Shown one piece after another: positions 11,291 through 22,833 of a DNA stretch of 64,000 bases (within the stretch, counting starts at the first letter, position 1; the number at the start of each line of letters is the position of its first letter). Source of the DNA: Hetaerina americana (taxonomy: Eukaryota > Arthropoda > Insecta > Odonata > Calopterygidae); the NCBI GenBank assembly GCA_022747635.1, contig JAKTNV010000067.1, positions 362,001 through 426,000 on the forward strand, read 5' to 3'. Position numbers and translations under genes: made by a program. The notes under the pieces were generated by a model, which saw only the letters and a program-made list of their open reading frames with translations, made no database searches and was not told where the DNA came from.

Positions 11291-12289
11291 CATATATTTA
11301 TTCACCCGCGACGAAACATTTCCGCTGGGCGTCATAAAGACGGGCGCATGCATCGCACTGCAAGAGTAAGAGTGAAGTTTCCCGTTGCATTACGGACGTT
11401 TCAGGGGTTTATTTTAGTTGCTAAAAAAACCACGAGCACCTTGATAAAATAATGTCGGCTCGTGTGATAGTACCCAAATTAGACGCAAATCTAATCACAA
11501 GTGCACTAAAGGGATCGCAATGGGGACAAAAATAAGAGGACACGCTATAAATTAGTCTTACATTAGAAAGAACTTTACTTGGAGAGGCCTTTATTCAGGC
11601 GAAATTGAGACCAAATGGTCCCTTCTCCCATCAACCCATCGTCATACACGTACTACAATACCCATAAAATGTATAAGAACATGCACACACAATACCTATG
11701 CAAGTGCAAACACTGAAATACATATAGACAGACAGACACACATTACCAGCAGGTATGCACATTTTAACAAATATGTACATCCATATGTATTCATTCGCAA
11801 TTATGGCATCCCCTTCACCTACGTACACACACACACACAAAGTAAATTACTGCACATGAGGAGAATACATTTATGAGTAAATTTCTAAATTTTCAACTAG
11901 TCCGAAATGGAGCGGCTCGACTGTGAGCGAAGATGATCCGGAATGAGCACTAAACTTCCTTTGCGTGTTTTGTGTACACACACTGACCTTCTTATTGAAG
12001 CAAGTAATGAATCCGCCTGCTTCTCAAGAACTCTCAGCTCAGTTCGAAGTATTTGTAGGCTGCACTTTAACTATACCTCCACTTGCCTACACGATATGGT
12101 ATGCATCAATCGTTTACACCGAGTATCTAGTTTTCTTCAAAATAACCAGTGTGGTCAGATTGCATAAAATACAATACACAACTCCACGTTAATGTGTGCG
12201 CAAAATTCGAACGCATCGAAGTTTTTTTATTTCTAAGAGAATGGCGAGTTAAAAACCCCGCATATATTTCGTACACCATTTTCTAAACT
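11291..12289. other. Non-coding sequence with a short (CA)n
   Basis: AT-rich stretch with no recognised gene. It holds a short (CA)n run at 11825-11838 and a region rich in scattered ACAC/ATGT strings (11640-11790). Confidence 0.55.
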
Positions 12290-13190
12290 CCTACATACGT
12301 CGAGGAAAAACACAAAGCGCGCACTTCCATCGAGAACAGGAAATCGAATGTTTTCCCCACTGAAAAACAGTGCTTACTCCATAATACGCGCGCAAGAGAA
12401 AGAGAGGGAGAAAAAAATAGCGCGGACGGAAATTAAAGCGACGTGGTGGGTGGGACCTAAGATTCATTAGCGACGCCAGAATTTCGATGTCATCGATACA
12501 TGTGCTGGATGAGGAAGGAGTGTCAATGGGAGGGAGGGGGGGTGGAGGGGGAGGGAGGGGGGGAGGAGTGGACCCAGCGGTGGCCAGCCGGAGGAGGAGC
12601 GATGAAAGGACGGGGTGGGTGGGAGAAGTGGGTGGGTGGGTGTGAATGGTGCGATTAAATGGGGAGAGAGGGAAGGGCTCTGCTAAGGAGAGGAGGGAAG
12701 TAGACTGGGCGGCGGGGAGCGGGGGTGGTCGAGAGGGGTGGAAAATGGAGGGTGGGGTGGGTTGGTTGCGGGTTGGTGCTTGGACGGACGGTGATGATGG
12801 TGGCGCAGCGCAGCAGCAATGGGAGGGGGCGTGTGGTGCGTGCCACGCGATCCGTATCGAGCGCCGCGTTTTAAGCGCGCCGTGGCGTCCGAGCGCTATA
12901 ACGGAAGTTAAGGCCGCGGCGTCCCGACCGTCATTACGAAAAAACCAAGGGACCGTGGAAGATTGGTCTCGGATCCGATCCAACTGGCGCACCCCCCCCC
13001 CCACACACCCCACACCCCCTCGCGTCCACGGACGGCCGCGTGTACTCCCGCCGCACCCGAGAATCCACGCGTCGCCGTCCTCCGATTGCAAGGGCGGTTA
13101 ATCTAGTTTTTCTCCCCCCCCACCCCTCCCGTATCGCCCCTAACGCCACACCCAACGCACACACACTCCTCAACGCTCCACAACGTTTCG
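12290..13190. other. GC-rich block: purine tract switching to pyrimidine tract
   Basis: G-rich polypurine runs on the plus strand at 12515-12840 (for example gggagggagggggggtggag) give way to C-rich sequence at 12970-13160, including a C11 run at 12992-13002. Between them is a CpG-dense section of mixed composition (12835-12960). Frames of up to 266 codons are low-complexity and mirrored on both strands. The switch direction is opposite to that of the block at 9.9-11.3 kb. Confidence 0.4.
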
Positions 13191-14440
13191 TGCATGTGTG
13201 CGAGAGCTTTTTTCATCCTTTACCGAGATTATTTCGCTCCTCCTTATTATGAACCCTGTTGCGAGCGTTTCGCCGTCTTTACTGCTGGTGGAAACATGTC
13301 CCGGCTTCTGCGCTCTTGTGGTCGGAAAAATAAAGAGGAAGAGAGTCAGAAGGCGGGCAAAAAACAAACTATACCGTTGAAAGTTGTAAATTTAACGCCA
13401 ATCACGAGAGAATGCACCTCAAAGCGAAGGAAATGGGATAACGACGGGAATACAAGAATGGATTACACACACCCTATGGAGCGATTCCCCATTTGGTTTA
13501 ACGGAACCATACAACGACACTATTTTCGCACCAATGATGCCAAATGACACACTTTGACAATACAAATACAAGATTCAACTGTAAAAAACTTTAGCATTTA
13601 TGTCATTAAATCTTTTGTTTATGATAATTTTCCGTTTATTACAATATTTTGGTGTTTCTAGTTTAGACGCAAGTTACTTTGAAGAAAAATGGGAACGGCT
13701 GTTAACGAATTGATTTTATCATCGAATATGAATACCGTTTAACTCTCCAATGATTTTCATGACACCAAACGCATGCTGCAATGTATTCTGAAACTCATAA
13801 AATTAATTTCAATTTAGGCAAAGTCTAGGGGCAAATCTAGGCATTTTAAATTTTGCGTGTCATTATGCATTTATACGCAATTGAATACTTATGCTTATAT
13901 ATCAGTATGGTTAAAACAGACAAAATTTAGAATATGAAGTCAAAATATGAAGGAATAGTTCTAACGAATTCGTATTTTACATCGGCTTAGTCTAATTCCA
14001 CATAGCATCAGTTGTAATTTTTGCAAAATAGCAGTAATTGAGTTGCAAATAGCAAATACTGGGTGCATGCAATCCCTAAATGATTGAACTATCAAGCTCC
14101 TACAAGAACGACATACGGTAACGGGATATCGCCAACGAAGATCCTGATAGAGATAGCGGTACTCGTTGCATTAACCGGAGTTTAAAAAAAATACATCGAG
14201 GGAAAGTGCTAATATGTGGAGCAATTTCCTCTAGCTTAGGTGTCAACACGAGCGAACAATTTAAGGAAAAATGATAATAAAAAACTATACAATTACGACA
14301 TTTGATATGGTTATAACCTTAAGGATAATTTCCAGAGATTTTTATAAGAAAATTCAATTTTCACTTCAAATTAGAGTAATTATAGTGAACTTGAGGCGTA
14401 GCAACCATTTAAGTAGAGAAGTACGGCATCCGAGGGAGAA
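13191..14440. other. AT-rich non-coding sequence
   Basis: No recognised gene or repeat. A plus-strand frame of 117 codons at 13194-13547 has no motif I recognise. Confidence 0.5.
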
Positions 14441-15740
14441 AAATGTATAGGCCCGTGGGGATTGGGCAATCGAGAAAAAGAGTTCCATCTAGCAGAAAAA
14501 TCTAAAAGGAACCAAATCTCGGCCTCGCAATTAAGAGATCCATTGCCAACAGGATAGAGCTAGGGGAAATGGCACCAGAGGAGGGGGCAATTAGGAATTG
14601 AGAGACTCGGGGAATGAGAAGAAGGGAAAGAGTAGGATCGGGTGCCAATGGAAGTTTACAAGAGCAGGCAAAAGAGCAAAGGAGTGGAACCTGGGATATT
14701 GCATTACGCCCGCCGTCGTCCTGAGAGAAGGGGAATGGGAGAACGGATGAGAATATAATAACAACGCCCATGATGAAACTCCCCGCTCAGGCAAAACAAG
14801 CCAGCATCCAAAATTAAACCTTTCAAATCTAATTGTGCATGTCAAAAGAGAGCATTTATGTTTATGCAGGCCGGAGTCCTATTTACGGAGGAAGAGATAA
14901 CTGAACCTCTCTTTGGGCCAACTGTCACCGGAGCAGTGTTTGAAGGGCAACCATATAACTCAGCGTGAATGCGAAGGAAATATACAGAATAGCATATTGT
15001 GCAAGGAATTAGATCGAAATGCATAAGGTATACTAATACTGCTCCATACAATCACCCCAATATCAAATTTGCGCGCAGATAGTCAACCGCCATAAGAAAT
15101 ATTCTTCCTATGATGTATTATATCGAAGCCATCAAAACAATAGAGTGCCCAGAGTAGACTTTTCACTTCTGACCTATTCGCCATGACGTTGAAATTTGAC
15201 TACTCTGGGAGGTTCCGCAATTGCGACCCACAGGGCTTTGAAGTCAGAAAGGATTCTGGGAGCAGCTAGCGCGAGGGCTTCAAGGTTTCCTCCGGGCGAA
15301 GGAGGAAAATATACGGGCATGAGATGACCGACTAAAAACTGGAAGGAAGATAGACCGGGGGTGGAGGAGGGAAAGGGAGGAGCCGGGGAGAGAGGTGAGG
15401 GAGGGAGGGAGTGAGACGTTTTTGAGGGCGAGCGAAAAAGGGATGGGTATGGTAATGCATTGTTGAGACGCCCATTAACGATTAAAGTCATTAGGCGCCC
15501 GTAGTTGGAGGTTAGGGACGTCGGTGGGAGAAGGGGCGGAAGGAGAAAGAGGACAGCAGGATGACGGGGAGGTGCGGAGAGGAGGGAAACCAAGTGTCGC
15601 CTTTCGCCACCCAAGCTCGAAGAGCCATCGGGCCGCGCGGCCCCAAATTCCTCTCCCCAAAGACTCGCGTTCATTAAGTTGCGTGTCCACCGAAGCACGC
15701 AGAATTCCTACGGGACGGGGATTACAGGCCCTCCCTTAGA
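14441..15740. other. Purine-rich to GC-rich block
   Basis: Moderately purine-rich from 14560 to 14760, then a GC-rich, strongly purine-rich core at 15340-15600 on the plus strand. The Ser/Pro-rich 174-codon frame on the minus strand is a by-product of composition. No repeat family recognised. Confidence 0.4.
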
Positions 15741-16240
15741 GCACATCACGGCGAGTAAAAATTACGCGGCCGAGTTAAATATTCGAGAGCTAACTCCTAG
15801 GAAACATTGAACAGACAACTGAATTAAAATCCTGAACCCAGAAATTGCAGGACCCAAAAATGATCCCTAAAAATTTCATTAGAAAGTCAATCTACTTAGA
15901 TGAGTGGACGAATGAGGTCGGGAGGGGTAGAATGGAAAACACACGAAATCAATCAGTGAAGGGAAGCATATGAGGCAAGAACTTTTATGTCTTAACAAAA
16001 ACTGTCAAATGTCAAAGCATTTGAAAGCCTGTCGAGAGGTAGAAATCACGTAATCATTCCCTAGAGTTCATCACATCTCTCCTAGATTTGGGATGTTGTT
16101 TCCCACTCAATGGAGCACTAAACGAAATTATTTAGCGTATTTTGGGTTCGTATTTCGTCAAAATAAATAAAAAAGCTCTTTCAGACGCCAGCTTTAAAGA
16201 CACCCTGTTTAAAGTTGAAAAAAAAACACTTTTTTGGTTG
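15741..16240. other. AT-rich non-coding sequence
   Basis: Nothing recognised. Confidence 0.55.
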
Positions 16241-16740
16241 TAAAAATTTCGTAATATATATACACTCCGTGCGTTTTCGAAGCGACCGCCTAGAGGGACA
16301 TATTTTTTTTCTTCGAGTACATAACGCTACAGAGCACAGCACGGTAGGATTCGGGTGATGGTGCGGCTAGCGCGCTTTCCGCCTTTATGGAAGGTTACCG
16401 GCGAATCCAATTTTCCGCCAATGACAAGGCTCTTCTCGTGCGGGGAAATTTCACCCGCGACTTTTTTCCGGCCCCGTGTTGGGTGCGGTGCGGAAACACT
16501 TCATGGAGAGTACCAGGAGGGGCGCTGAGCATTACCCGGGTTAATCACAAAGACCCGGCTAATGCAAGGGCAGCGCTTCTCTTCACCCCTCTGTGTAAAC
16601 CAGCACGGTATTTGCGCAATTAGGCAGGATACCTGGCTGGGAAAAACTTGGCAATTCTGCGGCTATCCCTTACGCGTTAACTCGGCGAAGATATTGACCG
16701 CCGTCCTCGTTCCCACCATTCCTGCACATTGACAAGCGGG
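16241..16740 (+). promoter_or_regulatory. TATA-like string followed by CpG-rich sequence
   Basis: A TATA run (taatatatatacac, about 16252-16265) is followed within 30-60 bases by a CpG-rich segment of balanced composition (16270-16640), unlike the low-complexity blocks nearby. A 78-codon plus-strand frame starts at 16387 and has ordinary amino-acid composition, but I recognise no domain and cannot show that it is coding. It would fit a promoter with a short first exon; that is inference. Confidence 0.2.
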
Positions 16741-17429
16741 AAGCCGTTAAGTTTATTTTTTTCATCTATTGACCGGTTAAAAATTAAAAGGATGAAGAGG
16801 ATCCGTTCCAGCTCACGGCAATTTGATTATTGGATAATACGAGCATCTCTATAACATACTCTCGGTGCCACCAGAATTGTTCTCCAAAATAAATCCCATT
16901 TTCCTAAGTGATAAAGTGATCAAATTTAGAGCTAACGTTTAACGAGTCAACCACTGAAACGAATGCCGGATATTGATGATTCATGATCCGACTGAATGAG
17001 ATACGGATTAATTGTGAAACTCAAAAATCCATTCCTATTTTTGTATTTACTTTCCATCCCTCTGATTCTATATTAGTCCCATTCACGCATCTAAAACGAC
17101 GAAAATAACGAAACCAATTTAATTTATCATTTCAGAAAGACATTAACTAGAAGCAACGAACTGGACTATGGACATTTCTCCATATTTCTCGTCGATTTCG
17201 GTAAAGACTAAGAATATTTCTTTCTAACGCCTTTCTAAATCTACTTCATACCCAAAAGTTACCGAAGGGCGTATGGCGGGGGGTGTTAGGGCATAACCCG
17301 TAATTGAGAAAAAAGACCGCATGAAAAGCCACAAATTTATAAAATCCACAAACAACACATTGTAGGTATTCATATAAATTCCTTCAAAACCTACATACAT
17401 GCAAACACTAAAAATACCAGCTAACATAA
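16741..17429. other. AT-rich non-coding sequence
   Basis: Nothing recognised. Confidence 0.55.
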
Positions 17430-18152
<723 letters not shown>

Positions 18153-18156
<4 letters not shown>

Positions 18157-18368
18157 CGCGGTAGTCTAGTGGGTAGAGCGTTGGACTGCTGACCAGTGGG
18201 TCCCTGGTTCGATTCCCGGGCAAGGCACTCTGGGCACCTGCAGCTCCACCCAAGCTAAAGTGATATTTCGGGTACCAGGTCTTCTTGGGAAACCAAAACC
18301 GGCACAGGGAAAGGAACTGGCCCCCCTACCCTGATGTGTGAATTTCACACGCCGTATAAGGCTTACCC
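18153..18368 (+). mobile_element. tRNA-derived SINE, copy 2 (best preserved)
   Basis: The head of about 70 bases looks like a tRNA: A-box region tagtctagtgggtagagcg, a possible anticodon arm around tggactgctgaccag, and B-box ggttcgattcc at the normal spacing. The body that follows (gggcacctgcagctccacc, ccaggtcttcttgggaaacc, ggcacagggaaaggaactgg, ctgatgtgtgaatttcac) is shared with the copies at 4262 and 5712. It begins directly at the end of the 700-bp (TA)n tract and stops a few bases before a LINE fragment that starts near 18371. It is not a functional tRNA gene: there is no matching acceptor stem and the same body recurs elsewhere. Confidence 0.8.
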
Positions 18369-18370
18369 AA

Positions 18371-19038
18371 GCTCTAGTTTGTCAGTCAGCCAAGGGGCTG
18401 CAAGCATTGCTGAGTGAATTGGAAATTCAGTGCGACAGGTATGAGATGAGAATCAATATTAATAAAACAAAGGTTATGCGATTTTCTAGAAAAAAAGGCC
18501 AAGCTTAACATTAAAATAGGAGGGCAAAAACTAGAGCAGGTAGAACAGTTTACGTATCTCGGTAGTGTTTTGGACCAACACGGTCAAAGTAGCAGGAACG
18601 TAAGGAGAAGAATTGCGCTAGGCAAAGAGGCTTTCACAAGGAGGACGGAGTTGATGACAGGGACTTTGAGTAAGGATGTTAAGTAAAGACTCGTAAAAAC
18701 TTTGATATGGAGCGTAGCTATGCACGGCGCGGAAACGTGGTCATTGAAGCAGGAGGATAGACGTAGACTGGAGGGTTTTGAAATGTGGGTTTGGAGAATA
18801 ATGGAGAAGGTGAAATGGACAGAGAAGAAAACAAACGAGGAAGTACTTGGTATGGTGGGCGAAGAGAGGGGTTTGTTTGGAGCAATCCTATGGAGGCAGG
18901 AAAAGTGGCTGAAGGGGGTATTGACCGGCAGCGGGATGTTGAAGACTAATTGAGGGGAGAATGTTAGGCAAACGAGGAAAGGGAAGGAACAGGACAGGGA
19001 TGTTGGACGGGATGAAGGGAGGAAGAAAGTACTCAGAG

Positions 19039-19039
<1 letters not shown>
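18371..19039 (+). mobile_element. Broken LINE: C-terminal part of a non-LTR reverse transcriptase
   Basis: Conceptual translation gives the end of the reverse transcriptase and its thumb/C-terminal region: a segment resembling DRYEMRINxNKTKVM near 18435-18480, then EQFTYLGSVL (about 18535-18570), WSVAMHGAETWSL (about 18708-18750), EMWVWRIMEKVKW (about 18780-18820), and a basic tail with IEGRMLGKRGKGR (about 18950-18990). This pattern is characteristic of a LINE type that is very abundant in arthropods and often mis-annotated as craniofacial development protein 2-like; I do not assign a clade. A frameshift at the A-run near 18487, a TAA at 18684-18686 and a second shift near 18948 disrupt it. 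The frame is cut off at 19039 by (TA)n and the Penelope element. The catalytic domain lies upstream and is missing. Confidence 0.8.

Positions 19040-19077
<38 letters not shown>
19040..19077. repeat. (TA)n at the left edge of the Penelope element
   Basis: About 18 TA units between the truncated LINE and the first base of the Penelope inverted arm. It is matched by a longer (TA)n at the right edge (22769-22830). Confidence 0.95.
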
Positions 19078-19079
<2 letters not shown>

Positions 19080-19794
19080 GTATAACACTTAGCACTAGTG
19101 GACACAGACAAAAACACAGAAACACACAAAAAAAGAGACTCACTATTTTTCGAATTTTCGGTGGTCGTTGCCACCTTTATCAAGGAGGAGAGGGACAGAA
19201 CTGAAGGGAATACGAGGGCTGGAGCGATGGATGGAAGGGGAAGGTGGGGAGGGAATTCCGAAGGGACGGGTTTGGAGGGGCAGCGTTAGAAGGGTGGGGA
19301 AAATGTAGAAGGTGATGGGGGTGGAAGGGGGATGAAAATATAATTAGAACAGGGTAATTAGTGCCTAATATTGATTCCTGGCCAGTTCCAGGACTCCAAA
19401 AGCCAGATGAAGGATTGCTCCAGTGTTTTCAGTTTCAGAGGAGGATCAGAGGGCGGGAGGGATGCTATGATTGATACACTATAGCATTTATCAAAGGGAG
19501 TGTTGTGTTCGGAGGCGTGTTTGGGGATAGGGAGCATGTCAATGAAGGAAGAGTTTTTGCATGAGGCTCGGTGGTTGTTGATTCTGATATTGAGGGGTGT
19601 GGTGGTTTGCCCAATATAATAGGCAGGACACAGTTGGCACTTCAGAAGGTACACTACATTGCTAGAAGTGCAAGTAGAGGAGGGAATTGGTGGGAGAGAG
19701 TTAAAAAGCGGGTGGGAGAGGGATGGGATTTTGGTTTTGAAAATAGGGCATGTTTTACATCTGGGTTTATTGCAAGGCGTTGGAGTGGTTTTAG
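19075..19794 (-). repeat. Left inverted arm of the PLE (pseudo-LTR)
   Basis: Reverse complement of 22017-22736, the same length, with a single mismatch noticed. On the minus strand it encodes the last ~145 residues of the element's protein, including the GIY-YIG motif, followed by the 3' untranslated part and the hammerhead-like motif. The junction with the direct copy is at 19794/19795, where ggttttag is followed by cttacc instead of the expected gacggg. Confidence 0.95.
19151..19187 (-). ncRNA. Hammerhead-ribozyme-like motif, inverted copy
   Basis: Exact inverted counterpart of the motif at 22624-22660 (see that entry). If the left arm is transcribed on the minus strand, it would carry the same fold. 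Confidence 0.4.
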
Positions 19795-22453
19795 CTTACC
19801 TCCCCAACTGCGTCCTTCCTTGAATATACTAACATTCCAACACTCATTTTTCCTCTGTCACTTTATACGAAATCAGTACTATCATCTCATTGCCGCATAT
19901 CAAAATTCAATAAACTCCCTGATTAAAATCATTTCCTTGACCGCGCCACATCTCCTACACAGAGTAGAAGAGACTCTTAGGGCGTCCGCGCGCTCGCTAC
20001 AACGTCGGCGTCAAAAATTACTCAGGAAACTTTCCAACCTCTGCATGTCGCACTTCCGAGAAGGTCTCCAATTACCGCTATGCCTGGCCACCCTCCCCCC
20101 TCCTCCCCCACCCCTACACCTCTTCAAACCGGACCTTGCTTCCATGTATAATCTGCCTCCACCGAACCCTCGAGGGCCTTTCCCCCAAAGACACCCCCGC
20201 TCCAGACCCACCACCCCCATCCCGCCAGACGAAGACACGGACGCCGCAAGCCACGTGGTTAACCTTTCTTCCAAACCCCTTAGCCCAAATATGGCCTCCC
20301 TTTTGAACAAGGGCCTCTCTTTTACCCCCACCCCCAGAGTAAACCACGTGACAATCCTCGCGGACGTATTGCATTTCTGCCGGAATCTCCGGTGGAAGGC
20401 ATTTTGGGATTCCCAACCGTCACTCCAGCAAGTTTCCAGACCCCTTCACAACGCCTAACATAAATTCAAGCCGGCTTCTGCCCAAGAACCCAATCCCCTC
20501 CCCCCAAATCATCCAATTGAAATTTTTATAAACCTTCTCCTGTCCAGAATTTCCAACCCGTCTTTCCTCAAGACCCTAAATCCTCGACCCAACCTGTCTC
20601 CAACCGAATCCACTGAACTAAAAAGGCTAATTAAGGATCCTAATATCATCATTACTTCCGCGGACAAAGTTTCAACAGTTGTTGTCTTAAATAGATCGGA
20701 TTACATAACGGAGGTTGACAGGCAACTCTCGGATACGTGCGCATACCGGCAAATCCCCGAAGACCCAAACCCCGCACTTCAGAAGGAACTTATTGAATTT
20801 CTCGTGTCCAAAGGGCCAAATGAGGGTCTATCTCCTTCAGACCTGGACCTCCTCTCCCCTCCCCACCCACGCACCCCTCATTTCTATATTCTTCCAAAGA
20901 TTCACAAGCCTGGGAATCCCGGTCGTCCGATTTTATCCTCCCGTCACTCCCCAACTGAAAGAATCTCTGCATTTGTAGACCACTATCTCCAACCAATAGC
21001 CCATTCCCTACCGTCACACACCAAAGATTCTTACCATTTCCTGGAAAGGCTAAAATCAACCTCCCTCCCTCCAGATACTGAGATCATTATGGCCACCATA
21101 GATGCAACATCCCTATACACATCGATTCCCCACTCAGAAGGTCTCTCCGCTCTCAAACATTACCTCTCCCAACGCCCTGAGCCACACATACCCAGCACAG
21201 ATTTTCTCCTTAGTCTTTCCGAGTTCATCCTCACCCGCAACTCCTTTTCCTTTAACGACAAATTCTTCCTACAAATCAAGGGCTGTGCCATGGGTAGCAG
21301 GTTCAGCCCTTCCTATGCAAACCTCTTTCTTGGTCTCGCAGAGAAGAAATTCCTGTCAAAACAACCACTGAAACCTCTATTGTGGCTCAGGTACATCGAT
21401 GATATCTTCCTCCTCTGGCAACATGGTACCGATTCCCTGAAAGCTTTCATTTCCGACCTCAATGCTTCGTCCTCTATTTCCTTCAGTTCTACAGTATCCT
21501 CCTCCCAAATCACCTTCCTAGATGTAAATGTTACATTAAGAAACGAAACATTTCACACCTCTGTACATATTAAACCCACAAACAAACAGCAATACTTACA
21601 CTACAATAGTTGCCACCCATATCACACAAAACGCTCCATTCCTTACTCCCTATCCACAAGGGGACACAGAATTTGTAGTGACCCTGATTCCCTTGATTAT
21701 TTCCTTTCAGGTCTACACTGTTCCCTCCTCAAAAGAGGTTATCCCGAATCCCTCCTGAACAAAAGAATCCGAAAACATGCGTACACTCCCAAACCTTCCT
21801 CCACCGCAGAACCCCACCCTCTCTCAATTTGCACTACATACTTCCCGGGCTTAGAATCTATACGATCAATCCTGAAAGACCTCTACCCTATCCTAAAAAA
21901 TCATAATGCCACCGCCAACCTTTTTCCCAAATGCCCCTCAGTTACTTTCAAACGCCCCGCCAACCTATCCGATCTCCTCAAATCAACAAATCCACTCCTT
22001 AAATCCCCAACCCGTCCTAAAACCACTCCAACGCCTTGCAATAAACCCAGATGTAAAACATGCCCTATTTTCAAAACCAAAATCCCATCCCTCTCCCACC
22101 CGCTTTTTAACTCTCTCCCACCAATTCCCTCCTCTACTTGCACTTCTAGCAATGTAGTGTACCTTCTGAAGTGCCAACTGTGCCCTGCCTATTATATTGG
22201 GCAAACCACCACACCCCTCAATATCAGAATCAACAACCACCGAGCCTCATGCAAAAACTCTTCCTTCATTGACATGCTCCCTATCCCCAAACACGCCTCC
22301 GAACACAACACTCCCTTTGATAAATGCTATAGTGTATCAATCATAGCATCCCTCCCGCCCTCTGATCCTCCTCTGAAACTGAAAACACTGGAGCAATCCT
22401 TCATCTGGCTTTTGGAGTCCTGGAACTGGCCAGGAATCAATATTAGGCACTAA
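19795..22453 (+). pseudogene. PLE reverse transcriptase / GIY-YIG endonuclease with one in-frame stop
   Basis: One reading frame runs from the direct-copy start to TAA at 22451-22453, broken only by TAA at 20456-20458 (codons HNA-stop-HKF). The N-terminal part before the stop holds NMASLLNKGLSFTPTPRVN, a conserved pre-RT segment of the family. After the stop come SADKVSTVVVLNRSDY, LPKIHKPGNPGRPILSS, IDATSLYTSIP (first catalytic Asp), GCAMGSRFSPSYANL, RYIDDIF (YxDD, codons 21392-21403), ITFLDVNV, a His/Lys-rich thumb (SCHPYHTKRSIPYSL), the Cys cluster CNKPRCKTCPIF, then VVYLLKCQLC and AYYIGQT (GIY-YIG, about 22154-22204) and the downstream NIRINNHR. The first Met after the stop (20804) would give a 549-residue protein that contains the RT core but lacks the conserved N-terminal segment. 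No start codon is certain: the frame continues upstream into the inverted arm. The layout resembles the Neptune/Nematis type more than classical Penelope. Confidence 0.9.
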
Positions 22454-22736
22454 TTACCCTGTTCTAATTATATTTTCATCCCCCTTCCACCCCCATCACC
22501 TTCTACATTTTCCCCACCCTTCTAACGCTGCCCCTCCAAACCCGTCCCTTCGGAATTCCCTCCCCACCTTCCCCTTCCATCCATCGCTCCAGCCCTCGTA
22601 TTCCCTTCAGTTCTGTCCCTCTCCTCCTTGATAAAGGTGGCAACGACCACCGAAAATTCGAAAAATAGTGAGTCTCTTTTTTTGTGTGTTTCTGTGTTTT
22701 TGTCTGTGTCCACTAGTGCTAAGTGTTATACATTAT
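22017..22736 (+). repeat. Right arm of the PLE (pseudo-LTR)
   Basis: Direct-orientation counterpart of 19075-19794. It includes the last part of the coding frame, about 280 bases of 3' untranslated sequence, and the terminal cactagtg-containing segment that also survives in the miniature element at 4507-4702. Confidence 0.95.
22624..22660 (+). ncRNA. Degenerate hammerhead-ribozyme-like motif in the PLE 3' region
   Basis: The sequence reads TTGATAA, an extra A, a five-pair stem GGTGG/CCACC with loop CAACGA, then GAAA and ATTC. Penelope-like elements are known to carry minimal type I hammerhead motifs with CTGATGA, stem II, GAAAC and GTC at this place. Compared with that core, positions 3 and 8 (which pair in the active fold) are both changed, C to U and G to A, so the pair is kept as U-A. 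The short helix III, usually AC/GU, reads AA/UU, again keeping pairing, with C as the nucleotide at the cleavage site. I see no convincing helix I. This is likely a family-specific variant or a decayed ribozyme; activity is unknown. Confidence 0.45.
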
Positions 22737-22767
22737 TATTCACGTCCGTGAGTCTTTCAAAAAAGTG

Positions 22768-22768
<1 letters not shown>

Positions 22769-22830
<62 letters not shown>
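22769..22830. repeat. (TA)31 at the right edge of the PLE
   Basis: A perfect run directly after the element's tail (caaaaaagtgtta). It abuts the 3' end of the minus-strand CR1-like LINE at 22831. Confidence 0.95.

Positions 22831-22833
<3 letters not shown>

Larger units (their letters stand above)
19075..22768 (+). mobile_element. Penelope-like retroelement (GIY-YIG type), nearly full length
   Basis: Structure: an inverted copy of the element's 3' 720 bases (19075-19794), then a direct copy (19795-22736), then a tail of about 32 bases ending at (TA)n. This inverted-plus-direct layout (a pseudo-LTR on each side, the left one inverted) is typical of Penelope-like elements, which insert by target-primed reverse transcription using an RT fused to a GIY-YIG endonuclease. 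The two arms differ at one position that I found (A at about 19630 against the complement of a C near 22181), so insertion was recent. Conserved RT motifs, a zinc-finger-like cluster and the GIY-YIG motif are all readable. It inserted beside, or into, the LINE fragment ending at 19039. One in-frame stop makes this copy unlikely to be autonomous. Confidence 0.95.

Noticed and set aside
12291..13101. A 266-codon minus-strand frame and a 151-codon plus-strand frame
   Set aside because: Both follow from G-rich and C-rich tracts; Pro/Ser/Thr or Gly/Arg repeats with no recognisable motif.
18153..18225. A functional tRNA gene
   Set aside because: The boxes are good, but there is no matching acceptor stem, and the following body recurs at two other places, so it is a SINE head.
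18702..18953. An 83-codon frame as a host gene
   Set aside because: The motifs AMHGAETW and EMWVWRIMEKVKW identify it as the end of a LINE reverse transcriptase.
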